A stretch of DNA of 64,000 nucleotides from Chlorophyllum brunneum (GCA_963576785.1 OY756139.1:4154001-4218000), one strand, 5' to 3'; positions 13,101 through 24,700 are shown, numbered from the stretch's first letter. The notes: generated by a model not told the origin, from the sequence alone. Numbers and translations: made by a program.

Positions 13101-14224
13101 ATTTCAATTCCGTCTCTAAATCTCTTTGGCCCAGACGTAGGTTACTTGACCATTTCTCTACTAATGTAATTTTTATAGGATTCCACCGGGACAACCCTCA
13201 CCTCTCAAAGACGCTTTGGGACGATGTAACGACGAATGCAACGACGGACGCAAAATCCATCACGATCGGTACAGACAGCTCGGTCCAACCCAATCCCAAT
13301 CCGCTTGCCAGCCAGTTTACAGCGGCAGCCACCATTCGACATCTTGACGGTGGGAGCTCTATCATGAAGAGGCTTGGAGGAACCACATCGACGGACACAG
13401 AACTGGTAGCGCAGTACTTAGGCATCACCAAAGTACTTGCCACTGCCGAATATGACCAGGTTGAGCACATCCACATGTTCACCGACTCCATCGCAGCCTT
13501 CTGGCTCCTACTCGACTGTTTGCTGCACTCCTGCCAACGACAGTCCATCATCACATCGAAGGCACTCCTGGCTTGGTTCTACAAGTCAGACTGACACTGC
13601 CTTTCTTTCTACCACACACTGTCGAAATGCAAGTACAGGATACAAAAAGCCACTCACGACTGGATCCAAATGGTTGCCTGGCCTAACTGGGGTTGAAATC
13701 ACCGAGTACCAAACTCGATCGACTACTTACGCAAGAAGTCCGCTGAACGCGCCATTCACACATGGCAGGCCATGTTCGGGTTCAAAACTTACAGCAGTAG
13801 TTCCTTCCTCCACCTCCCGGTGCGAGTGAACGGGGCCTCCGCCTTACCGTTGCACATCAAGTCCGGACCATGGATATGAGAATGCGGATACCAGCCCCAG
13901 CTCTTCGCAAGAGCTTGTCGCACCATCTTATGCCACGCCCCAATTGGAGAATATCGACTACGATTCTTTCCTAACAAGGACCTTTCGTGCCACCACTGCA
14001 ACAGTCAAATGGTGCAAACACATTCACACATCCTGTATCGTTGTAACAACTTCGATCACCACTTCGGCATTGACACGATCAAGACCTTCGTCAACTTCTT
14101 GCATCGCAACCCCTCCGCATTCAGCTTCCCCCTGGAACCTGACCGCCCTCGTATCCATGCCGGCTCTATCCCACCGTTGCATCATCATCAAGTCCAAAGG
14201 AGGTTTGGGTCTGCGCCTGCATAG
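10175..14224 (+). pseudogene. LINE C ORF2: endonuclease, reverse transcriptase, RNase H (in-frame stops)
   Basis: One frame runs 1349 codons with no frameshift. Residues 1-260 are an APE-type endonuclease (CSHNVGRSYG, LLIQEPPW, DINIRSEFWDP, TVIDLLF, LDHAPLLI). The RT follows (FRPIVLLN, FDVAQFFPSLN, GVGQGSALSP). The catalytic box reads FINDG at about residues 717-721, where sister copy B has FVDDG, so one metal-binding Asp is Asn. RNase H is at about residues 1030-1110 (GTDSS, DTELV, FTDS). A CHHC...H...C motif lies near residue 1271. Stops are a TAG at 11222 and TGA at 11879, 12905, 13592 and two further sites near 13694 and 13877. The ATG overlaps the ORF1 stop as ATGA. Confidence 0.93.
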
Positions 14225-14665
14225 GATCCTTTTCTTTTTTCTTTTTCTTCTTTTGCTTTCCCGGTTATGGATTTCCAATTCATTTCTCTATCTCCCCTTT
14301 CCTCGCTTGTCTACTATTTTATATAGTTTTCATTCAAAATTCCATCTCTCCCATGGTGCCCGGTTAAATACCCACCCACACGCTATGTACCGTTTGATGT
14401 TCCCCCTTGTGATTGCGAGTAGATAGTTTCTTTTCTATCGATTTCTCTCTCTCACTCTCTCTTTTTCCGATTCCCTTTTCTTCTCTCTCTTCGCTGAACA
14501 TCGTAGGTACCAAACATCTCTCTAGTGTATGTGCTAGATGTCGTCGAGTCTCGTGGGGTTAGTTTACTTGTAGTTTACTTTCCCTTCTCCGAACATTCTG
14601 TACGTTCTACCTTTGTATGTATGTACACGCAGACTGCATTCGAGCACCGCTATATAAATTGTTGA

Positions 14666-14692
<27 letters not shown>
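14225..14692 (+). other. LINE 3' UTR with CT-rich tract and poly-A tail
   Basis: A pyrimidine-rich block (TTTCTTTTTTCTTTTTC, then TTTCTCTCTCTCACTCTCTC) leads to a conserved end TATATAAATTGTTGATT followed by poly-A. The same 430-470 bp block ends every LINE copy in the window (4630-5106, 32956-33419, 41694-42145, 47667-48132), so it is probably the part the ORF2 protein recognises for priming. Confidence 0.85.
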
Positions 14693-14696
<4 letters not shown>

Positions 14697-14709
14697 TTGG
14701 ATGATAAGG
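14693..14709. repeat. Target-site duplication of LINE C, right copy
   Basis: Exact repeat of 7891-7907, directly after the poly-A tail. Confidence 0.95.
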
Positions 14710-15197
14710 ATAATGTTGATGCAATTGGTTCTTCGGAGAGATAAGACTCAGACAACTTGACAAAGCCTTGAGTAGATCATAATAGCAGATAAGGAGAGTT
14801 GTTGCTGTCACTACTGGGTATAGCAGGTTCATTATCTGGTGATAAGTCCCTAGGTCACATCTCTATACAATAGATTCCATTGGTGACTTGTTGGTGAATG
14901 AGCACTTTGAGTGCTGGACTATGAGTGTACATGTAGGAGTGGATGTACTGTATGGTTTCTTTGGTAGTAGGTCATGCTTTCCAACCATTATTCCAAGTAC
15001 CATAGAGGTTGTTCTCAATGGTACATAAGTAGAGTCCATTGGTGTCAAATACATGTAAGTATGGTGCATATTTCCAAGCTAGTCAAAGTAGAGAGTCGAT
15101 GACAGCATCATTGGATTGTAGTGGTGGGACAAGTGGTATTGCTTCTGGGAACTTGTTGTAACCTCTGACATAGGTTCAAGGTTTGGTCATTATAACA

Positions 15198-15374
15198 CTA
15201 GTGGTGAGTACTAAGAATAAGGAAGCAAGGTAAAGGAGTCATAGGTACAAGTCATAGAAAGTACAGCATCTAGGGATGAAACAGGAGACAGAAACAAAGA
15301 TATAGTGAAGTAGACTGTACATAATGTATTGGGCATAAGATTGGAATGTAATCAGCTAAAGATAGTTCATAACA
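15198..15374 (-). repeat. Partial Gypsy LTR (G2/G3 family), minus orientation
   Basis: From CTAGTGGTGAGTAC to GTTCATAACA this resembles the outer half of the G2 LTR at about 29117-29296 (same order of CTAGTGGTGA, AAAGGAGTCAT, GGGATGAAAC and the terminal TTCATAACA). The other half is absent here. The break coincides with the end of the inverted G1 LTR, so G1 sequences probably inserted into this LTR, with its other half to the left of the window. Confidence 0.7.
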
Positions 15375-16589
15375 TACACTACCATCTCCTGGATCTTAGA
15401 CTAGATCATCTGAGTCCTCCACATCTCCTGGATCTCCAACTTGATCATCCAAGTCCTCAATATTTCCAGATGAAGATTGAAAGCTTGAAGAGGGATATTC
15501 ATTATGGTCTTAGATCTCCTGATTTTGTACTAGTATTCATGTCTTGGGGCTCAAGCAGAGAAGAGAGGCTTTGTGAGATTGCAAGCATAAAAAGGAATTT
15601 CACCTCACTTTGATACATATGAGCCTATAGGAAAACCTTGAAGTGAACCTTCTTGAAATGAGTTGCTTTCCAAATGAATATGGTGGTGACAAGGTCCATT
15701 ACAGCAGGATATTGAATGGAAAATACCAAGGCATGTTCTCAATGTACTCACAATTACTGCTACCTTCTTGGCTCATTGTTACTATCCATATATATGGATA
15801 TCTTCAGTACCCAGAGGGGGCTCAACAAAACCTGCAAAATCTGTAATACAGCCACCAAGGAATGATCTTGCCACTCCCAAAGATGACTTACTCACTGCAG
15901 AGAAACTTAAACAGTTCAACAGAAGCAACACACTCAAACTAATCTATGTTATGATAAAGGGTGAGCATATCCTCTTAAACCTGAATAATGTGCTGCTGAA
16001 TGTACTTTTGTTCTTATACAGGAGATGTTTTTGATATCACTTGTAAAATGGACACATAAGGGAAGGGAAAGTCATATAACATCTTTGCAGGAAAGAATGG
16101 TTTGTGTGGATTTGGCATGTGTAGTTTGAAATCAGAGGATGCAGTTGCAGATTATAGCATATTAAGCAAGAAGCAATGGAAGGTTTTGGATGATTGGCAT
16201 TTGTTTTTTATGTACATCTTCATTTTGTCATCTCTACCTGGTTTTTTTAATTATTCTTGTTTGCAGTAAACACTACAACATTGTGGGATATGTGACTGGT
16301 TCCAAAATTTAACACATAGTATAATAGATCTGTCTCTTGGATAATACATTATCTAATGTGCATTCACTTCAGCACAACAGATTACATCCTCAGGAAGTGC
16401 TTTCTAGCCACTAGGATATTGTTCAAAATTGGTGATTTCCATGAGATTACAACAAACTCAGTCCAGTCTGCTGAGGTTTTATTCTGACAGGGCCCTGTAA
16501 TATTCATCAAAACTATCCATTAATTAGCAAAGGTCATTTCAATTGATACCTGATGACCAAAATACATACCAGATAGTCACACTCAGTAT
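15375..16589. other. Unassigned sequence, start of host island
   Basis: No convincing gene. At about 15385-15465 two imperfect copies of a 39-bp unit occur (CTCCTGGATCT...GATCATC...GTCCTC). Short plus-strand ORFs at 15329-15613 and 15643-15846 have no recognisable motif and may be chance or decayed exons. Base composition is AT-rich like the other decayed parts. Confidence 0.5.
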
Positions 16590-16862
16590 CACTATAGGTA
16601 GGGTGACAGACCTGAAGGGAACCTATGCTCGCTCACCTTCTTTTTATCCATGAAATCTGCATTTTTGTTCTTAACAACAAAATTGAGGATCAGACATTGA
16701 AGCAGTTCATGAATGTATTCTGGTTTTTGCTGATTTGTGTCCTGAGCCCAGTGGTAGTCTGGGGTGATTGCCCTTGCCATTTCTCTGAACAGTGTCCCAA
16801 GTTTTCTATATCCAGAATATAAAACCTATATACAACATGAAAACATAGTGAGAAGCGACTGG
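16590..16862 (-). pseudogene. FunK1 kinase C-terminal fragment
   Basis: The minus strand reads MARAITPDYHWAQD and PEYIHELLQCLILNFV, then NADFMDKKK. This closely matches the C-terminal region of the intact FunK1 gene (same segment near 20900-20720 there). Nothing of the kinase core remains next to it, so it is a truncated duplicate. It has the same orientation as the other three FunK1 loci. Confidence 0.8.
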
Positions 16863-17627
16863 GATTGGTAGGACATCTGCAGCAGAACTGAGATATCAGT
16901 GTACTCACATGTTACACCACCAAATGTGATGCACTAAAGGTACCATGTTATGCCACCCAAAAGCTCATATTAACATACTTATCATATGTATATACTCCTT
17001 CAAAGCTGAGTGTCACTTTTGCTTTGTTCAGTTGCTAGGAGAATATCAGTGGATCATCTGAACCTCATAGCTGTGGTTTGCCAGTTATATAATTGGGTAT
17101 CTCTATGAAATCAGTTCTACCTGCCATAATAGCCTCAACTGGTAGCCAACTCCGGTCTGATTTACCCTACAAATAAGTAGGTATGGACTAGAAGACCTGT
17201 CCAGCCTTACCACACTTGAAGTAACTATACCTGAATCACAACACTTCTCCCGTGATATACAGATATCACTTAGTAATCAGCCATCAACAGTACTGACTCT
17301 CTCACTTTCTTATATCACCACATTGGCCTCTCCTTACTACACAAACCTGCAATGACTGCTTCACCAAGCATATGGGACACCTCAACAATAACAGAGTTCT
17401 CATTTACCAACACTGCTTACCTCTACCAGCATGTGACAATTATCACCCAATCTCCCATGTCTGCTACCCCACCCTTGCATGGGATGTTCACCACTCCCAT
17501 AGAATGAGCAGACACATTATTGCTCTCCAGTTGCTGAGTAGACCCACAGTCTCTCACTTATGCAATGTAAGCCACAGAGGCCCTGACATAGGTTTGCTCC
17601 TGTGTACCCAGTCAGGGAAAATATGTC
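16863..17627. other. Unassigned sequence
   Basis: No gene, RNA or element recognised. A single CACTTCTCCCGTGATAT-like motif near 17246 resembles the unit of the minisatellite that follows. Confidence 0.4.
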
Positions 17628-17782
17628 TTGGTCTACTCTCTGTGACACTTCTCCTGCAATATTTGGTCTACTCTCTATGGCACTTCTCCCATGATATGTT
17701 CTTTGTTCTACCTCTGTGGTACTTCTCCCACAATATTTGGTCTACTCTCTGTAGTACTTTTCCTACAATATTTGGTCTGCTC
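17628..17782 (+). repeat. Minisatellite, about four 35-bp units
   Basis: The degenerate unit (TTTGGTCTACTCTCTGT then GGYACTTCTCCYACAATA) repeats about four times with transitions between copies. The unit length of about 35 bp drifts by one to three bases. Confidence 0.8.
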
Positions 17783-18037
17783 TTAAACTCTCATTCCTCA
17801 TGTACTACCTTCTCCTATGAAAGAATAACTCCATGATGAGTTGATGTTGGATCCTATTGTGAAGCTATGGTGTAAAAGCTCATATCTGGCCAAAAAATGC
17901 ATGCTACAGTAACTATGTGTGCTGAAAATAGATTGGAACATATTCTAGAGCCAAAATATGAGAGGAAATTACATACAAGATATCATTTGCTTTGGAGTTG
18001 TGTATTGATTGGAGATGAAGTGGGAGTATGGTGAAGT

Positions 18038-18048
18038 ATATAAAAGGT
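18038..18048 (+). promoter_or_regulatory. Possible TATA box
   Basis: TATATAAAAGG lies about 140 bp before the ATG at 18179 of a Cys-rich ORF. Spacing fits a fungal promoter with a short leader, but with the downstream gene broken this remains inference. Confidence 0.4.
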
Positions 18049-18178
18049 ACTCAACACAGAATTGACCAGGACTTATTGCAATACCAATAAATGTGTTCCC
18101 TTTCCTCTCTCTCCCATGTTATTCCTCTTTTCTATCATCATCCTCAGTGTTACTATCACTGTCTTTCTGCTAATCTCA

Positions 18179-18950
18179 TGGAATTATGTGCCAGAACCTC
18201 TGAATCATTGTCTGGTGATGGATGTGGTAGACTTTTCCCATACAAATCATCGGAGGGACTCTGTGCTAAATGCCAGAAGCTAAATGGTATGCCTGAGGAC
18301 AGTTAAGAATACAAAGTTTGGAAGGTATGATTTGTGTTTGTTCTTTATTGCCTAGCAGTTATTCTAAGTAATGATTACATACAACAGAATATACCATAGT
18401 GCACTGGCTCTCAAAGCTACTTACTGTGGAAAATGCAAGTAACACTGCAGTAGTATCATGTCCAACTTGCTAGCTGCTACTTTGACTAGTGAATCAGCTT
18501 CTGGAGTCAACTCTGGTACCACCTTTCCTCTCCAGACTGGAGGAGAAAATACTTGATCACAAGCAATAATAGCACACTTAACTTGCCAGCCCCTTATCTT
18601 TGTTCCACTGACCAGCTCCTCAGCTCCTCACTATATAACAGTAGGTTTAATGGCTGCAAAAGCTGCAGTAACATCCGATGACAATAAGATTATTGTAGAA
18701 GTTACAAAATGTCAGGTAAAGGCTGCAACTACTCAAGATGCAAATTCTACAAGTCTTGACTGTGGAGTTTGGGAAAAATCTTGGAAGCAAAGCGACTACC
18801 TCTCTGGTACATGTTTTCTATATTCTTTTTGGAGTAATTTCTCATATATAGTATTATTGGCAGAGGTACTTGATGATGCATTAGCAATGGTGAACCCTAA
18901 CTGGTCAAAGGTATATGGCATGTCACTTGCAATATGAGTCTATATTAACT
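18179..18950 (+). pseudogene. Cys-rich hypothetical gene relic
   Basis: The ORF starts MELCARTSESLSG and carries CGRLFPYKS then GLCAKCQKL, a pair of Cys spaced like a small zinc ribbon. A TAA at 18304 interrupts a reading that continues EYKVWK and then a GTATGA...CCTAG candidate intron (about 18325-18356). A later CGKC near 18430 and MAAKAAVTSDDNK at 18650 may be later exons. No named family is recognised. It could be a zinc-binding protein of unknown role, now decayed. It lies just downstream, in the opposite direction, of the FunK1 pseudogene. Confidence 0.4.
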
Positions 18951-18959
18951 TTCATCATT

Positions 18960-20307
18960 CATACCTCACTTACAAATATAATAGAGATGAAATTGAATTT
19001 CGCTACTTTGGGAACAGAATATTTCCCCCTGGTACAAGAGAAAGGACAGTTGGAGAGGTGACTCCCAGTTATCTTGCATTGGCAATCCCTGTCCATCATA
19101 GCTAGGAAATAATGACTCCCAGTATATGCATATAATATGCTCTTCTGGTGCACCCTCTGGCACAGCTAGAATAGCCCAACAGAAGCAGGTCCAGATAGCA
19201 GACTCTGCATTGTGACAGAGTTCATGGCACCAGGTAGGCACAGTGGGAAGACCATTCATCTGCACAAACATATCCTCATATGGGCCATCAAACTCCTTCA
19301 TACATTGCAGGTGAATTGAACAATACACATCACAGATGCCATCAGCAAGCTCTGGTAATGCAATGAAAGCTATGTTGGGAGGCAGTTATGATTTCCCTGC
19401 ATGAACAGCATGGGCAATGAAGATCAGTGTGCCCTATTGATACCTTAGCCTCAAACACCTACGACATCAGATGGAACTTACAACAAATTCACTTCCAGGA
19501 GGATTAGAAGAACCAGGGAGTTTGCTACAACTAGAGTCAATAAGGAGGACAGAAGACCTGTGTTTGGGTTTCCTACATCCAACCATAAGCAATCACAACT
19601 TGTGAAATGAGTTGTAGCATACTGAGTGTCAAGCAAATGCTCAATAAAGACAGAGATTGCCGACAAGGACACCTCAGTCTGATCCTCCAGCAATTCAGGT
19701 CGGATTAGTATGTTCCATGGATTAATATCACGATGAAGGATTTGGTGATCAAGGTATAGAGCTCGAGTGACTGTGGAAACTGTAAGGAATCACAGGGATT
19801 GATCCAAGAACAGAACAGCTTACCCTCCAAGAGATCATATGTTGCATGAAGGACCTTTCTGGGAGTATCCAAGGCCATGAAATTGGTCCTATAATCTTGT
19901 AAGCCACTACAGAGCTTGATACGGTTATTGCCTTTGACTGCCCCCACGGCGCCAAGATATGTCATGTCGAGGATTTGCCTTTTGCTGGATGGATGCATAG
20001 TCCTGGTATACCTGTCTTTGATGACGACGTGAGGCACCACCTTTTCTGTGGGTTTGTAGGAAAAGAACATTGGATCGGCAACCAAAAAGGTCGCTTGGGT
20101 AATGACTATAGCAAACCGAATATGTCTTTCTGGCCCTGCGTGCAGGTATAAGGCGTACCACGTGTGTATCTGCACTAGGAGACTGGCTTTCTGGGCATAG
20201 TAACCTAAGGCGTGGCGTCCTGATTGTTCAAGGGTGCTTTGTCGTGGGCCTTGTTCCAGTATTATTAAGATCACAACCAATGGTACATCCTGTACATATC
20301 TAAACAT
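18960..20307 (-). pseudogene. FunK1 kinase pseudogene, copy P1
   Basis: Minus-strand pieces match the intact FunK1 gene next door in order: the segment before the catalytic loop (NFMALDTPRKVLHATYDLLEG), the loop HRDINPWNIL near 19710-19745, and the C-terminal lobe (MKEFDGPYEDMF). The metal-binding DFG of the intact gene reads DSS here (near 19525). The N-terminal exon is missing. Frames are broken, and the shared GT at the exon end suggests the introns were kept, so it arose by DNA duplication rather than retrocopying. It starts about 40 bp after the end of the intact gene. Confidence 0.85.
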
Positions 20308-20344
20308 GTACGAGGCAGACAGACATTTGAATATATCCGTATTG

Positions 20345-22917
20345 TTACTCCGTATGAGCTTTCTTCGTCTAGCAAGAAGTTCGTGAGGTCATAGATGGAT
20401 GTAATAGGTTACAAAAATACGTACCGGGTGACCCTCCCCATCCTGCTCCCCGTGCTCTTCCTCATCATCATGCTTACCATGCTCCCCCTCTTCATTATAA
20501 TTCTCATCATCCTCATTCTTGTCATTCTTGTCATTGTCGGCTCCTTGATCCTCCTTGTCCTCTTCCCGATTGGTGTGCTCGGACGGCGGCGCGGAGCCGA
20601 CTTCAGGAGCTTTCCGCTTCGTGCCCTGGCTGGATCGCGACGAACGGAATGTTGCACTGCGACGAGATTCACTCTCGGATGGTGATAAGAAAGTGGCACT
20701 GGGTCCAGACTTGACGGACCTATGCTTGCTCGCTTTCTCCTTGTCCATGAAATCCGCATCTTTATTCTCGATAACAAAATTGAGGATCAGACGTTGAAGC
20801 AGTTCATGAACGTATTCCGGTTTTCGCTGATTGACGTCCTGTGCCCAGTGGTAGTCCGGGATGATTGCCCTTGCCATTTCTCTGAACAGTTTCCCAAGCG
20901 CACTATACCCGGAATGTAAAATTTTGTCGCGAGACAAAATCGCAGTGAGGAACATATTCCGCGTATCCCTCCCCGGCAATCCCTGTCTAGATCCATCATA
21001 GTTGGGAAGTAATGACTCCCAGTAAGCACGTATAATACGCTCTTCTGGCGCACCCTCTGGCGCAGCTTGGATACCCCAGCAGAAACAAGTCCAAACGGCA
21101 GATTCTGCATCATGACGGAGTTCGTGTCGCCACGTAGTTGTAGCGGGAGGGGCATTCTTCCGCACAAACATATCCTCATATGGGCCATCAAACTCCTTCA
21201 TACGTTGTGGGTGAATTGAACAGTAGGCATCACGGATGCCATCAGTGAGCTCTGGTAATGCAATGAAAGCTACATCGGGAGGCGATAGCGGTTCTCCCGC
21301 CTGAACAGCCCGAGCAATGAACATCGGTGTGCCCTACTTACATTTTTAGCGCGACATTATGATAAAGTAAGATGAGGCCTACCGTACGCCCGTCCTCGGA
21401 AGGCTGGGGATGGTCGAGCATTTTACTATAACCAAAGTCGATAAGAAGGATCGAAGTTTTGTGTTTCGGTTCGCTACGCGTAGCTGAAGTCAACTGCATA
21501 TCGTGAAATATATTACGACATACTCATTATCGAGCAAATGCTCAATGAACACGGGAGACGCCGTTGCGGAGGTCTGTATCCCGTTTCCCGGAAATTCAGG
21601 ACGGATCACGACGTTCCATGGGCTAATGTCACGGTGAAGAATGTTGAGATCATTGTAGAGACCCCGAGTGACTATAGAAAACGTGAGGATAGGTATCAAT
21701 CCATAACTAAACCCTTACCCTCTAAAAGATCATATATCGCATAAAGAAGCTTTCGCGGGGTATTCAAACCCATAAATTCGGTACCGTAATCTTGTTGGGG
21801 AATACGGGTCTTGACGCGATTGCCGCAGAGCGTCCCTTGAACCTCAGAACAGGACAGGGCTCTGACCACGCCAGGATATGGTCCACCCGAGTGTATCTTT
21901 GCGAGTATTTCCCCCTCGGTCAATCGACGCGCAAGCCTGACGTACTGGTCTTTAATTACGAGCTCAACCACGACCGTGCCAGGAGGACTGTACACAAAGA
22001 TATTGGACCGACGACCAAAGGGATCACTCGAGTAATGAAGACGACACGCCCGGTATTGCTTTCCGGACACATCTACATCGAAGGCAATGTGTTCCACGGG
22101 GCCCTTGTTGCTCAGTGTCCTCGATAAGGTTTTATCACGATTGGCGCCTTGGCCATCGTTAAGGTACTTTACAACAGCGGTTAGCAGTGGGACATAATCC
22201 TCCTGCTTCGAAAGCTCGAGTTTCCTGATCTCGTACGCATTGCATACGAGGAAGACGAGGTCATTATCGTTGACGAGAAGGCCAAGTGCTGAAATGAGGT
22301 CCGGTCGAGCCTCGAGGAGGTATGCGGCGTAGGTAATAGCTTGGTCAATGCGCTGCTGGCGGGTGCGGCCAGCGGAGCGGTATTCGATCGCCATTTCAAC
22401 GGAACCCCAATGAAACTTCCCATTAGCTTCAACTAGGGGGAAATCTTTGTGGCAAGCCACGATATCTGGCCTGGAGAGCGTGGTGGTGGGGTGGTCAGCT
22501 AAGGAATTGTTACCACGGGCATGGAACTCGATATCTACAGCACAGTAAGAATAAATTCATCTTTCACATCGGTCAACAGAGTTGTGACGTACTTTTCACC
22601 TCGAACTCGTCCAAGATACCGTTCACGACACTCATAAACGCCGTCACTGATCCAAACGCTGCAGGCTTCTTTGTTGTCTGCTCTTCGTCTTTCTTCTCCG
22701 TCCTTGGTTTTTGGCCTTCTGATTGCCCGTCCGTTTCCCCTTGCTTGTGCAAAGACGTTGGCGGCTCACTTCCAATAAGCTGATAGAATGCATCGAGCGC
22801 GATACTGCGAATGGGAGGTAGATTAGCAGCAACCGTTTCGCGATCGTGCCATGGATACATTGCCGCAAGTGTGTCAACAGGTGAGCTTTCAGTGGGTGCA
22901 GTAGCGCTTGTAGACAT
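20345..22917 (-). CDS. FunK1-type fungal protein kinase, apparently intact, six exons
   Basis: My exon model is 22917-22593, 22534-21719, 21671-21524, 21473-21383, 21333-20425 and 20368-20345, about 770 residues. All introns are 48-60 nt with GT-AG ends and the frame stays open throughout. FunK1 kinases are a family expanded in multicellular basidiomycetes. Visible kinase elements are the beta-3 Lys region (VELVIKDQY), catalytic loop HRDISPWNV and metal-binding IDFGYSK, so the catalytic residues are retained. Then come GTPMFIARAV (activation segment) and a WRHELRHDAES motif typical of the family. The last 90 residues are Ser/Arg-rich then strongly acidic (DEEEHGEQDG). The start MSTSATAP has A at -3; an upstream in-frame ATG at 22965 is possible. 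The last exon is the least certain part. Codon use is GC-richer than the surrounding repeats. Confidence 0.85.
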
Positions 22918-23390
22918 CGTGGCCACAGGAGACAACAGCAATTCGGTGCAGAACATATACTGCACTGCACGTGACGGACTAGCATCACATGATCGATGTT
23001 ACTATACACAGCCTGAAAAATACACACTGCTCTCTGCCACCACGATCATAATCAACAAAAGATTAAAGAGACAATTAAAAATGAAATTTATTGCAGCCGG
23101 TATTTCAACGAAAATGAACAATTGGACTAGCAAACAACCGTATGTAAGGAAAATATAAGACCAGAGCACCAGCACGTAAACACTGTATTCGAGAACCATG
23201 ATACAGACGTTGGCCTTGTGCAGGTACCCCTACTCCTCATTGATCTCCTTACACAATATTACAGAAGCAACCCGCACCACAGTTCTCCCCCCCTCCCACC
23301 TGCCATAGGCCAACTAATACAGTGGGGCATTACAGCAAGATACAGGTGCAAAACAAGGAGGGGATGCAGGTTGGATTGCCCTATCCTTGC
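22918..23390. other. Intergenic region upstream of the FunK1 gene
   Basis: Contains the presumed promoter of the kinase gene. I see no clear TATA box in the expected window, no repeat and no other gene. The left end of the P3 pseudogene begins near 23391. Confidence 0.4.
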
Positions 23391-24700
23391 TCGCTTTCTC
23401 CTTGTCCATGAAATCTGCATCTTTATTCTCAATAACAAAATTGAGGATCAGATGTTGAAGTAGTTGACGTCCTGTGCCTAGTGGTAATCCGTGATTATTA
23501 CCTCTGCCATCTCTCCGAACAGTTCCCGGAGGGCTCCATACCCTGAATGTAAAACTTTGTCACAAGATGAAAACATAGTGAGAAGCAACTCCCACCTATC
23601 CTGCATTGACAATCCCTATCATAACTGGGAAGTAAGGACTCCCAGTCTGCATGTATAATACACTCTTCTGGCATACCCTCTGGCACAGCTTGGATACCCC
23701 AGCAGAAGTAAGTCCAGATGGCAGATTCTGCATTATGATGGAATTCATGTCGCCATGTAGTTGTAGTGGGAGGAGCTTTCTTCCGCACAAATACATTCTC
23801 ATACAGGCCATCAAACTCCTTCATATGTTGCAGGTGAATTAAACAATACACATCATGGATGTCATCAGCAAGTTCTGGTAATGCAATGAAAGCTACATTG
23901 GGAGGTAGTAGTGGTTTCCCTACCTGAACAGTGCAGGCAATGAAGATTGGTGTGCCCTATTGATATCTTAGCCTCAAACACCTATGATGTCAGATGGAAC
24001 TTACAACAAATTCACTTCCAGGAGGATCAGAAGAACTGGGGAGTTTGTTACAACCAGAGTCAATAAGGAAGATGGAAGACCTGTGTTTGGGTTTCCTACA
24101 TCCAACCATAAGCAATCGTGACTTGTGAAATGAGTTGTAACATACTGAGTATCAAGCAAATGCTCAATAAAGATAGAGGTTGTCGACAAGGGCATCTCAC
24201 TGTGATCCTCCAGCAATTCAGGTCGGATTAGTATGTTCCATGGATTAATATCACAGTGAAGGATTTGGTGATCAACGTAGAGAGCTCGAGTGACTGTGGA
24301 AACTGTAAGGAATCACAGGGGTTGATCCAAGAACAGAACAGCTTACCCTCCAAGAGATCATATGTCGCATGAAGGACCTTTCTGGGAGTATCCAAAGCCA
24401 TGAAATTGGCCCTATAATCTTGTAGGACATGGAGCTTGATACGGTTATCGCCTTTGACCTCTCTGGGGAAAGCTGCCCCCACGGCGCCAAGATGAGGCTT
24501 GGTTGAATGTGCCATGTCGAAGATTTGCTTTTCGCTGGATGGACACATGGTTCTGGCATACTGGTCTTTGATTACGAGCTGAGGCACAATATTTCTTGTG
24601 GGTTTGTAGAAACAGAACATTAGATTGGTGACCAAAAGGATTGCTTGATCATGAGTACCACACTAGACATGTCTTCCAGATATGCCTTTCCGGGGATAGT
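23391..24700 (-). pseudogene. FunK1 kinase pseudogene, copy P3
   Basis: Same layout as P1 and much closer to P1 than to the intact gene: NFMALDTPRKVLHATYDLLEG, a catalytic loop reading HCDINPWNIL (the Arg of HRD changed to Cys, a CpG-type change), and DSG where DFG is expected. P1 and P3 share the degraded activation segment (WLDVGNPNTGL read through the old intron), so they duplicated after decay of a common parent or share a non-kinase ancestor copy. The C-terminal segment reads MKEFDGLYENVF. Confidence 0.85.

Larger units (their letters stand above)
7908..14692 (+). mobile_element. Full-length LINE (non-LTR retrotransposon), LINE C
   Basis: A 6.8-kb element bounded by a perfect 17-bp target-site duplication, starting TGATCCCTTCTTTG and ending in a poly-A run (14668-14692). 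It has a short 5' UTR, ORF1 (7994-10178), ORF2 (10175-14224) and a 3' UTR of about 470 bp. ORF2 has the order APE-type endonuclease, RT, RNase H and a C-terminal Cys/His motif, which is the domain order of Tad1/I-type LINEs. Clade placement would need a tree. It is inactive through stops in both ORFs, a frameshift in ORF1 and an altered RT active site, but the perfect duplication suggests it is not very old. Confidence 0.96.
7630..15197 (-). repeat. Second G1-type LTR, inverted, interrupted by LINE C
   Basis: Reading the minus strand from 15197 down to 14710 and then 7907 to 7630 gives a G1-type LTR of about 766 bp (begins TGTTATAATG, ends TTTCACA). It faces the G1 3' LTR tail to tail with a single T (7629) between them. 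LINE C and its target-site duplication split it. No internal element sequence is attached at its outer end: at 15198 it abuts a fragment of a different Gypsy LTR. Confidence 0.8.

Noticed and set aside
15329..15846. Two plus-strand ORFs as host genes
   Set aside because: They start inside a Gypsy LTR fragment or have no motif, splice pattern or codon signal to support them.
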